Below the pieces are notes generated by a model that saw only the letters and a list, made by a program, of their open reading frames with translations, was not told the origin of the DNA and did no database searches. Position numbers and translations under genes: made by a program. Of a DNA stretch of 64,000 nucleotides, positions 20,996-29,600 are shown piece by piece. Every line of letters starts with the position of its first letter. Position 1 is the stretch's first letter. Source of the DNA: Clostridiaceae bacterium 14S0207. GTDB lineage: Bacteria; Bacillota; Clostridia; Clostridiales; Clostridiaceae. The stretch is from positions 2,294,001-2,358,000 of the forward strand of contig CP026600.1 of the NCBI GenBank assembly GCA_003288255.1, in the 5' to 3' direction.

Positions 20996-22387
20996 TTATT
21001 TACTTAACATCTCATCTATAGCATACGCTGCCTTCTTACCAGCTTCCATTGCCAATATAACTGTTGCCGCACCTGTAACAGCATCTCCACCAGCAAATAC
21101 CTTTTCTCTTGAAGTCAATCCAGTTTCTTCATTAGCAACTATACATTTTCTTTTATTAATATCAAGACCTTTTGTAGTAGCTGGAATTAATGGATTTGGT
21201 GATGTACCTAAAGACATAATTACAGTATCTACATCTAAAATAAACTCAGAATTAGGAATTTCTACTGGTTTTCTTCTTCCAGATTCATCAGCTTCTCCAA
21301 GTTCCATTCTTACACATTTCATTCCTTTAACCCAACCATTTTCATCACTAATGATTTCCTTTGGATTAACTAAAAGATCAAATGTAACGCCTTCTTCCTT
21401 AGCATGATGAACTTCTTCAACCCTCGCTGGTAATTCAGCTTCTGATCTTCTATAAACTATATGTGCTTCATCTGCACCCAATCTTAATGCTGTTCTTACA
21501 GCATCCATTGCAACATTACCACCACCAACAACTGCTACCTTATTTCCTACTTTTATTGGTGTATCATATCCCTCTTTAAATGCCTTCATTAAGTTTGTTC
21601 TTGTTAAGTATTCATTGGCTGAGAATACTCCATTTAAATTTTCTCCAGGGATACCCATAAATTTCGGAAGACCTGCACCAGAACCAACAAATACAGCATT
21701 AAATCCTTCATCTTCTAATAATTCATCTATTGTAATAGTTTTGCCTATTATAACATTTGTCTCTATCTTAACACCTAATTTTTTAACATTTTCTACTTCA
21801 TGCTTAACAACTGTATCTTTTGGTAATCTAAATTCTGGAATACCATAAACTAAAACTCCACCTGCTTCATGAAGTGCTTCAAATATTGTTACATCATATC
21901 CTTCTTTAGCAAGTTCACCTGCACAAGTCAATCCTGAAGGACCACTTCCTATAACAGCTACCTTTTTACCATTTTTCTCTTTTGTTTCACTAATATTAAC
22001 ATTATGTTCTCTTGTCCAATCTGCTACGAATCTTTCAAGTTTTCCTATAGCAATCGCTTCACCTTTTATACCTAGTACACATTTACTTTCACATTGTAGT
22101 TCTTGAGGACAAACTCTACCACAGACTGCAGGTAATGCACTATATTTAGCTATCACCTTAGCTGCTTCTTCAAATTCTCTATTCTTAACATGTTGGATAA
22201 ATCCTGGAATATCTATACTTACAGGACATTTAGTGACACATCCTGGTTTTTTACAATTTAAACATCTAGAAGCTTCTTTTACAGCCTCTTCTTCAGTGTA
22301 ACCTAAACATACTTCTTTAAAATTTCTTGCTCTTTCCTTTGGGTCTTGTTCTGAAATCGGAATTCTTTTCATTCTATCTACTGCCAT
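20996..22387 (-). CDS. nfnB: NfnB, large subunit of NADH-dependent ferredoxin:NADP+ oxidoreductase
   Basis: 463 residues, homologous to the glutamate synthase small subunit. With NfnA it forms the electron-bifurcating transhydrogenase, coupling NADPH oxidation/formation to NAD and ferredoxin. Seen: an N-terminal [4Fe-4S] region (CLNCKKPGCVTKCPV, and CGRVCPQELQCESKCV), FAD site GSGPSGLTCAGELA, NADP site GGGNVAMDAVRTALRLGA. The start is the ATG at 22387, which overlaps the nfnA stop by 1 nt (TAATG); an upstream start would ignore GGAGGTG 8 nt before it. No glutamate synthase large subunit is adjacent, which favours Nfn. Confidence 0.9.
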   Translation of the reverse strand: MAVDRMKRIPISEQDPKERARNFKEVCLGYTEEEAVKEASRCLNCKKPGCVTKCPVSIDIPGFIQHVKNREFEEAAKVIAKYSALPAVCGRVCPQELQCESKCVLGIKGEAIAIGKLERFVADWTREHNVNISETKEKNGKKVAVIGSGPSGLTCAGELAKEGYDVTIFEALHEAGGVLVYGIPEFRLPKDTVVKHEVENVKKLGVKIETNVIIGKTITIDELLEDEGFNAVFVGSGAGLPKFMGIPGENLNGVFSANEYLTRTNLMKAFKEGYDTPIKVGNKVAVVGGGNVAMDAVRTALRLGADEAHIVYRRSEAELPARVEEVHHAKEEGVTFDLLVNPKEIISDENGWVKGMKCVRMELGEADESGRRKPVEIPNSEFILDVDTVIMSLGTSPNPLIPATTKGLDINKRKCIVANEETGLTSREKVFAGGDAVTGAATVILAMEAGKKAAYAIDEMLSK

Positions 22388-23256
22388 TATTTCGCACCTC
22401 CTAAACCACAACCTGATCTTAAAGCATCATTATCTTCTTTTTCTTCAGCTCTATACATAGCTGATCTTCTCATTGCTTCATCAAAATTAACTTTATGACC
22501 ATCAAATTCTGGACCATCTACACATGCAAATTTTGTTACCCCATCGACTGTTACTCTACAAGCTCCACACATACCAGTTCCATCAACCATAATTGGATTT
22601 AAACTTACTATAGTTTTTATTCCTAATTTTTCTGTAGTTAGGCATACAAATTTCATCATAATCATAGGTCCTATTGCTACAACTACATCATATTTTTTTC
22701 CTTGATTATTAACCAATTCTTCTATTAAATTAGTCACTAGCCCTTTAAATCCATATGATCCATCATCTGTTGCTGGATATACGTTTCCTGCTACTGCTTT
22801 CATTTCTTCTTCCATTATTAACAGCTCTTTATTTTTAGCGCCTATAATAACATCTGCCTCTACTCCATGTTCATGTAACCATTTAACTTGTGGATATACT
22901 GGTGCTGTTCCTAATCCACCTGCTACAAATAATATTTTTTTATTTTTTAATTCTTCTATATCTTCACTTATAAATTCAGATGCTTGTCCAAGTGGGCCAA
23001 CAAAATCTTCAAAGTAATCTCCTTCTTTATAATCCATCATTCTCTTAGTTGAACATCCTATTGCTTGTACTACAATAGTAACTGTACCTTTTTTAGAATT
23101 ATAATCACAAATTGTTAAAGGTATTCTTTCACCTTTTTCGTCCATTTTAACTATAACAAATTGACCTGGCAAAGCTGATTTTGCTACTTTTGGAGCCTCA
23201 ACATCCATTAAAAAGATCTGAGGAGCTAATTGTTTTCTTGCAACAATTTTAAACAT
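22387..23256 (-). CDS. nfnA: NfnA, FAD/[2Fe-2S] subunit of NADH-dependent ferredoxin:NADP+ oxidoreductase
   Basis: 289 residues, ferredoxin-NADP reductase/dihydroorotate dehydrogenase electron-transfer fold. Seen: FAD motif RIPLTICDYN near 45, GGLGTAPVYPQ (about 115-125) for NAD, and the C-terminal cluster ligands in DGTGMCGACRVTVDG...FACVDGPEFDGH. The ATG at 23256 (MFKIVARK) is chosen because GGAGG is 7 nt upstream; the frame is open further. Translationally coupled to nfnB. Adjacent rex and redox use suggest Rex control, but I see no clear Rex site here. A glycine riboswitch and a separate promoter lie upstream. Confidence 0.92.
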   Translation of the reverse strand: MFKIVARKQLAPQIFLMDVEAPKVAKSALPGQFVIVKMDEKGERIPLTICDYNSKKGTVTIVVQAIGCSTKRMMDYKEGDYFEDFVGPLGQASEFISEDIEELKNKKILFVAGGLGTAPVYPQVKWLHEHGVEADVIIGAKNKELLIMEEEMKAVAGNVYPATDDGSYGFKGLVTNLIEELVNNQGKKYDVVVAIGPMIMMKFVCLTTEKLGIKTIVSLNPIMVDGTGMCGACRVTVDGVTKFACVDGPEFDGHKVNFDEAMRRSAMYRAEEKEDNDALRSGCGLGGAK

Positions 23257-23290
23257 TTTCATTCCTCCACACCTAAGTTTTTTAGTAAAA

Positions 23291-23320
23291 ATTATAACCA
23301 TTGATTAGATTTTAAATCAA
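23291..23320 (-). promoter_or_regulatory. Probable nfnAB promoter
   Basis: Minus strand TTGATT (23315-23320), 18 nt, TATAAT (23291-23296). It lies downstream of the glycine riboswitch and its hairpin, so nfnAB can be transcribed without passing the riboswitch. Confidence 0.6.
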
Positions 23321-23370
23321 CATAATATTAAAATTATAAAGATTTTCTAAATACTTAATTAGAAAAATAA

Positions 23371-23394
23371 CTAATATTAATATATTAATATTAG
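23371..23394 (-). terminator. AT-only hairpin after the glycine riboswitch
   Basis: 24-nt perfect palindrome CTAATATTAATA/TATTAATATTAG, followed on the minus strand by TTATTTTTC. Candidate expression platform, 30 nt after the second aptamer; stem stability is low because there is little GC. Confidence 0.5.
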
Positions 23395-23423
23395 GCAATA
23401 AATAACGATATTTTACGCTACTT

Positions 23424-23618
23424 ATCCCTGTCCTTTTATCTGAAAGCTTCCTTAAATATTTTATAAAAAATTAAGTTTCTTCTTCGATGACCAATTATGG
23501 TTCTCTCCAGGGCGGTGTCCAGTTATTGTTCAATAACCTGAAAGTTTCTGAATAATCTATAGCGACTTATTATTCGTTTCTTCTTCGGTTACTCCAAAAG
23601 GAGTATCTCCAACAACCT
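23424..23618 (-). ncRNA. Tandem glycine riboswitch
   Basis: Two aptamers in series on the minus strand. Aptamer 1 (about 23513-23618): GGAGATAC..., CCGAAGAAGAAACG, CTTTCAGG, CTGGACACC. Aptamer 2 (about 23424-23513): CCCTGGAGAGAACC, ATCGAAGAAGAAAC, CTTTCAGATAAAAGG, ACAGGG closing P1. The repeated GGAGA...CGAAG...CTTTCAG...GGACA core is diagnostic. The next gene is nfnA, 168 nt downstream; glycine riboswitches normally precede glycine cleavage or transport genes. Confidence 0.9.
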
Positions 23619-23725
23619 TCATTCACTCTCATTATAAAATTTAAAATTGTTATATATTTCACCTTTTATACTCATTTTATAATCTTATAAATATTTAGTC
23701 AATAATGAGTATAAAAATTCAAAAT

Positions 23726-23764
23726 AAATCTTTAGAAAATTCCCATGAATTTTACTAAAGATTT
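23726..23764 (-). terminator. Terminator of rex
   Basis: Imperfect stem AAATCTTTAG-AAAATTC (23726-23742) with 23747-23764, followed on the minus strand by ATTTTGAATTTTT. It ends 10 nt before the rex stop region. Confidence 0.65.
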
Positions 23765-23773
23765 TTATTTAAT

Positions 23774-24418
23774 TTACTGGGAATCTTCACAATCATTTAA
23801 TAAACATGTCAATGTAAGTAAACTTTCACTTAAATGAACATTTTCTACAACTACATCGTCAGGTGCCTTAAGGTCTACTGGTGCAAAATTCCAGATACCT
23901 TTTATGCCACAGTTTACAAGTAACTCACAAATTCCTTGTGCGCTTTCTCTATTTACACATATAATTCCTATTTCTGTAGGATTTTCTTTTAAATAATGAG
24001 TTAAAGAATCTATATCTTGCACTTCTATATCTCTTATCTTCAATCCTATAAGTTTCGGATTTCTATCAAAAATAGCGCCTATTCTAAATCCCATTTTTTG
24101 AAAATTGTCATAATTCGCAACTGCCTGACCTATATTACCTGAACCAATTAAGACCATATTATATACTTGTTTTAAGCCTAAAATTTTACTTATTTCTTCA
24201 TATAAGTCTTTTACATTATACCCATATCCTTGTTGACCAAAATCCCCAAAACAATTTAAATCTTGTCTAATTTGTGACGCTGTGAAACCAATTTTTTCGC
24301 TTAATTCTTTTGATGAAATTCTATCTACTTCGTTATTTAACAATTCATTTAAATATCTATGATATTTAGGTAATCTTTTAATAACAGCCATAGATATATT
24401 AGCTTTTTTCCTTTCCAC
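23774..24418 (-). CDS. rex: Redox-sensing transcriptional repressor Rex
   Basis: 214 residues. Represses fermentation and energy genes when the NADH/NAD+ ratio is low; NADH releases it from DNA. N-terminal winged helix (RLPKYHRYLNELL, then KIGFTASQIRQDLNCFGDFGQQGYGY, about 15-67) and a Rossmann domain with VLIGSGNIGQAVANY (about 89-103). The start is GTG (24418) with GGGAGG 5 nt upstream. Single gene divergent from the ABC-F gene. It may regulate nfnAB next to it; this is inferred from position only. Confidence 0.96.
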   Translation of the reverse strand: MERKKANISMAVIKRLPKYHRYLNELLNNEVDRISSKELSEKIGFTASQIRQDLNCFGDFGQQGYGYNVKDLYEEISKILGLKQVYNMVLIGSGNIGQAVANYDNFQKMGFRIGAIFDRNPKLIGLKIRDIEVQDIDSLTHYLKENPTEIGIICVNRESAQGICELLVNCGIKGIWNFAPVDLKAPDDVVVENVHLSESLLTLTCLLNDCEDSQ

Positions 24419-24475
24419 GCGAACACCTCCCTTAAACCATTATAAAATAATTTATTAACAACACAATTACTATAA

Positions 24476-24504
24476 TATTATTATCTAATTGGAGTTATTG
24501 TCAA
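24476..24504 (-). promoter_or_regulatory. rex promoter
   Basis: Minus strand consensus TTGACA (24499-24504), 17 nt, ATAATA (24476-24481). A TTGTTAA half-site, the half of the clostridial Rex consensus, lies just downstream near 24454-24460; the other half is degenerate. Confidence 0.5.
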
Positions 24505-24539
24505 GTGTTATAATATACTGTAATGTAAATTTTAACACA

Positions 24540-24568
24540 TTGTAACCTTTATTTGCTATATATATAGT
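24540..24568 (+). promoter_or_regulatory. Candidate promoter of the ABC-F gene
   Basis: TTGTAA (24540-24545), 17 nt, TATAGT (24563-24568). It would give a leader of about 120 nt. Other AT-rich -10-like boxes nearby make this uncertain. Confidence 0.4.
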
Positions 24569-24697
24569 TATATAATAAACATCTTATAATTATATATACT
24601 AATTATGCATAATTATGTATGTTAACTAATTCTTAGTGACTAAAACTGAAGAGTTAGATATAATATTATATATGTTAATAGAATGAAGGTGAATAAA

Positions 24698-26617
24698 ATG
24701 ATTGTACTTAGTTGCAAAGAAATTAGTAAAAGTTACGGTATAGATGTGATTTTAAAAAGTGTTACATTTAGTATAAATGAAGGTGATAAACTAGGTTTAG
24801 TTGGTTCTAATGGTGCTGGTAAATCTACTTTATTTAAAATTTTGACACATTCTCTAGAACCAGATAATGGTGAAATATTTATAGATAAAAGTAAACAATT
24901 AGGTTATTTGTCTCAGCATCTTTCACTAGAATCTGAAAATACTATTTTTGAAGAAATGTTAAGGGTATTCGATTCTTTAATTAAATTAGAAGACAAGTTA
25001 AAAAAGTTAGAAGAAGAATTAAATTCTCCTTACGATGAAGTAGATGAAAACCATTATAATAACTTAATTAAAACTTATACTACGGCACAAGAAACTTATG
25101 ATATAAAGGGCGGATATACATATAAAGCTGAAATATATAAAGTTCTATATGGATTAGGTTTTGTAGAAAATGATTTTAATAAAAAAATTAACATTTTAAG
25201 TGGTGGGCAAAAAACACGTGTTGCTCTGTGCAAGCTATTACTTACCAATCCAGAAATTTTATTATTAGATGAACCTACAAACCATTTAGATCTTGATGCT
25301 ATAGAATGGTTAGAAGAATACTTAAAATCTTATAAAGGAACCATTATCGTAATATCCCATGATAGATTTTTCCTAGATGCTATAACAAATAGAACCTTAG
25401 AACTTATTAATGGAAAAATCCAAGACTACAATGGAAATTATACTAAGTTTATAGAACTTAGAAAAAAGAACTTTGAAATTCAACAAAAAGCTTTTCAACA
25501 ACAACAGGAAGAAATTAAAAGACAAGAAGAAATTATAAAACGTTATAAGTCTTTTAACAGAGAAAAAAGTGTTAGAGCCGCTGAAAGCAGACAAAAAGCT
25601 TTAGATAAAATTGAAAGAATAGATGCTCCTGATAAAGAAACGAAATTAAAACCATTTACTTTTAAAACAGATCTTACAAGTGGAAATGATGTTTTGATTG
25701 TAGATAAACTTTCTAAAAGTTTTGGAGAAAAAACTTTATTTACAAATTTAAATTTAAAAATTAATAGGGAAGAAAAACTTGCACTTATTGGTGAAAATGG
25801 TAGAGGTAAGACTACTTTATTTAAAATAATTATGGACTTTATAAAAGCTGATGGTGGAACAAAATGTTTAGGAAGAAATGTAGAAATAGGATATTATGAT
25901 CAGGAACAATCTGATTTAAATTTTAATAAAACTATTTTAGAAGAAGTATGGGATGATTTTCCTGAATTAACCATGACTGAAATTAGAAGCGCCCTGGCCT
26001 CTTTTTTATTTATGGGGGACGATGTTTTTAAAGTTATTTCTTCTTTAAGTGGTGGTGAAAAATGTAGAATAAATTTATTAAAATTAATGCTAAAAAAAGC
26101 TAATTTCTTATTATTAGACGAACCTACCAATCACTTAGATATTATATCTAGAGAAGCTTTAGAAGATGCCCTTTTAACTTATGATGGTACAGTTTTAGTA
26201 ATATCTCACGATAGATACTTTTTAAATAAAGTTGTAAATAAAATAATTGAACTTCAAATAGATGGAATTAAAGAATATCTTGGAAATTACTCTTACTATG
26301 TAGAAAAGAAACAAAATCCAAATAGATTTGAAGATATTGAAGAAGAATCTGGCGGAAAAACAAAAACTCAAATTAACAATGAGAAAAAGAAAAAACGAGA
26401 ACAGGAAAAAGAAAATAAACATAAAAAACTTAGAATAAAAAATATAGAGAAAGACATAGCAAGTTTAGAATCTGAAATTTCTTCTCTTCATGAAGATCTT
26501 TGTAAAGAAGAAATTTATTCTAATCCTGAAAAAACTATAGAAGTTAATTCTTCTATAACAGAAAAAGAAAACATACTTCAAAACCTTTATAGTGAATGGG
26601 AATCCTTATTAGAATAA
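24698..26617 (+). CDS. ABC-F family ATPase (YdiF/Uup type)
   Basis: 639 residues from the ATG at 24698; an upstream in-frame ATG at 24683 would place AAGGTG inside the gene. Soluble twin-ATPase without membrane segments, acting on ribosomes. Domain 1: Walker A GSNGAGKST (about 36-44), signature LSGGQKTRVAL, LLLLDEPTNHLDLD. A charged linker with FNREKSVRAAESRQ lies at about 285-298. Domain 2: GENGRGKTT, LSGGEKCRINL, FLLLDEPTNHLD. The C-terminal coiled coil (about 545-639) is the Uup/YdiF-type extension. General translation factor versus antibiotic resistance cannot be decided; length and tail favour a housekeeping member. Confidence 0.9.
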   Translation: MIVLSCKEISKSYGIDVILKSVTFSINEGDKLGLVGSNGAGKSTLFKILTHSLEPDNGEIFIDKSKQLGYLSQHLSLESENTIFEEMLRVFDSLIKLEDKLKKLEEELNSPYDEVDENHYNNLIKTYTTAQETYDIKGGYTYKAEIYKVLYGLGFVENDFNKKINILSGGQKTRVALCKLLLTNPEILLLDEPTNHLDLDAIEWLEEYLKSYKGTIIVISHDRFFLDAITNRTLELINGKIQDYNGNYTKFIELRKKNFEIQQKAFQQQQEEIKRQEEIIKRYKSFNREKSVRAAESRQKALDKIERIDAPDKETKLKPFTFKTDLTSGNDVLIVDKLSKSFGEKTLFTNLNLKINREEKLALIGENGRGKTTLFKIIMDFIKADGGTKCLGRNVEIGYYDQEQSDLNFNKTILEEVWDDFPELTMTEIRSALASFLFMGDDVFKVISSLSGGEKCRINLLKLMLKKANFLLLDEPTNHLDIISREALEDALLTYDGTVLVISHDRYFLNKVVNKIIELQIDGIKEYLGNYSYYVEKKQNPNRFEDIEEESGGKTKTQINNEKKKKREQEKENKHKKLRIKNIEKDIASLESEISSLHEDLCKEEIYSNPEKTIEVNSSITEKENILQNLYSEWESLLE

Positions 26618-26658
26618 AAACTTAGCTATCTCTAAAACTTTAGAGATAGCTAAGTTTT
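26617..26658. terminator. Bidirectional terminator, ABC-F gene/26666 gene
   Basis: 20-bp stem AAAACTTAGCTATCTCTAAA (26617-26636) with 26639-26658, A- and T-runs on each side; it starts at the ABC-F stop codon. Confidence 0.88.
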
Positions 26659-26665
26659 ATTATTT

Positions 26666-29600
26666 CTAATATAAGTTACAAAGTATATTAGCTATTATAT
26701 TGACAAAATTATATTCTTTAGTTGTAAACTCTTGAACTTTAATAGATACCTTTAAGTACAACAAACCTATTACTTCTTCATTCTTAATTAAAGGACAAAT
26801 AATACTAGAATATGCATCTACTCTATTACCTATATAACTTTTATATTGACTTTTCTCCCAATTAATCGTAACAATACCCTTTTTATTGTTAACAACCTCA
26901 TTCATTAATTTTTTACTAACAAACTTACTTACATTCTTTTTATCTTTTATAACAGACATTTCTTCTGAATATGAATGATCAGCATTAACCTCATATATTA
27001 CTATATACTGTCCCCTCATTATATTAAGTAAATCATTTAATATAATAGTTAATTTTTCTTTTTTATCTTGTTTTTTATTTAAAAGTTCTATACATCTTAG
27101 CATAAAGTTAATATTTTCATATTCCTTAACTTCATTATTTTTTATACTCCATATAAGTTTATTATTATTTTTTTCTTCATCCTTAAAACTCTCATCCCAA
27201 ATTATGCTCTTATTTTTCCCAGTCTTCTTAGCTTTATATAACGCCATATCTGCCTTATTTATAAGATGCCAAAGTTCTATGCCCTGTGATGGATAAGAAG
27301 ATATTCCCGCACTAATACTTACCCTTATATTATTGTTTATGTATCTATCATTATATATTTTTTTTCTTATCTTTTCTGATAATTTAAATGCTTGATCACA
27401 AGTACATTTTGGAAGTATAATTAAAAATTCTTCTCCTCCATATCTACCTACATATTGGTTAGGAGTTATTTGTGAAAAAATAATATTACATACTTCTTTT
27501 AAAACTTTATCTCCTATTAAATGCCCAAACTCATCATTTATACTTTTAAAATTATCTATATCTACCATTATTATTGATACTTCTTCTTTTCTTAATGCTG
27601 CTTCATTTAGAACATTTGCTAACCTTAATTCCATGGCACTTCTATTTAATGTTTTAGTTAACTTATCTATATTAGAATTTAATTCTAATATATAATTTTT
27701 AACTACATAATTTAATATTTTTTTCATTTTTATACATCTATATGCATTATCTTTATTAATATCATCAATAATTCTGTCCGTCTCTATATAAAGATAGGTT
27801 TTCACATTATCCTTATTACCAATTGCCTTATTGTATAATGGCATACAAAAACTTTTCTGTAAATCTAAAAATAAATTATTGGGCTGTATATTTTGTATAT
27901 ATGTATCATCTACTATCATTGGTTTATCACAATTTTTACATATAACATTTATAAGCGAATTAGGTAAATCTAATTTATTGTTTGTACTCATTAAAATTTC
28001 AAATTTGTTTTTTTCACATTTAACTATAGCTCCAAAAGTACCCAAACTGGTCCATGTTAAATATTTTAAAATATTGTCTAAGTTTATTTTAGAATCTTCG
28101 GCTATTTTACCTATAACCTCATTTATATCTTCTATTTTTGTTCCAATAAATTTTGCATGTTCTATCTTATAATATTCTTTGAAAGCCCTATTATTAAATA
28201 TTTCTTCCAAATAATTGTAATCCAAATAATTATCTTGCCAGCTTAATCTACTTTTCTGTTCAAATTTAATGTTTTTTTGTGTATTAAATTTACTTTCAAT
28301 TAAACTAATACCTTCAATACATTCAATTAAATTATTATATTCTATAAACTTATCCCTATATATTAAATCCATATTTTTTAAAATATATCTTATTTGCTTA
28401 TATGCATAAAAATAATTATTTATAGAATTATAAAAATCTTTATTTTTATAATAATTACCTATTTCTATATATATTTTACTCATCATTAAATGATTAACCT
28501 CATTTTGGGCCTCTTGTAAAGCTAACTTCAAATATTTTAATCTCTGCCTTTCTTCACAAAATGAAGTTATAAAATATTTTTTACTTAAGTGAGTATATTT
28601 AAAATCACCTTGTTCTGTTGTTTTTAACTCCTCATAAACCTTGTTTATAAAAAGTTTACTCTTTACCACTATAATACCTAAGTTAACTAAAAACTTTCTT
28701 TTTTCTAAGATGTCCTTACAACTTTTTATTCTTTTTAATAATTTAATAAATGCTTCATCCTGTAATTTTTTATCGTTACTTGTAAAATAATTTTTTATAA
28801 ATCGTGATATTTGATTTATAAGAAAAATTTCTACTTTATCGGTCTCACTAAGCTGCTTACTAGAATTTAAAATAAACTCGGTAAATCTCTGTATATGTTC
28901 TGTACATTTTAAATTAAAAAAATAATTCATAGACCTAACATAAAAATCATTTTTTATAATTTCTGGATAATTGCCATTTATTATAAACTTGTAAGATAAC
29001 TGATAATATTTCTGAGCTTCTTTAAAATTATATATTTCACTGTTTATATTAAATAATAAACTATATGCTATAATACATTCTTTCTGTGATTTATATTTTT
29101 CAGATTCACTTAAAATTAACAATGCATACTCTTTAGCTTTTTTAATCTTACTTATTTTTATATAGAGATTAACTAAATTATATAAGGGATATAATTGTTC
29201 TTGATATCCCCCAGTAATTTGATGTATTTTAAGACATTTTTTTAATAAAGATTCGCATGATTTTAAATTATGGTTGAAGTAAATTTCTATTATGGATAAG
29301 TTATTTAAAACCTTAGCTAAATTTTGACTTTGTTTATATTTTTCAAATATTTTACGAGATATTACATAATTATCATAAGCCTTTTGTAAGTTACCATTAC
29401 CATATTCTATATTTCCTAGTATAAAATAAAATTTTCCTGAATACTTTTCATATTTTCCTGAACATAATGGCAACATTGCATGTGCTATTTTCTGAGATTT
29501 ATCAAGCTTACCTCTTTTCAAATTTACTGTACTCTGGATTTGTTTATATTTTATATATCCTTTTTTATAAACTGTCTTACTTAGCATATTTTTTACTACA

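Noticed and set aside
23424-23618. T-box or lysine riboswitch in the nfnA-rex spacer
   Set aside because: No T-box sequence or lysine core is present; the twice-repeated CGAAG/CTTTCAG/GGACA pattern fits tandem glycine aptamers.
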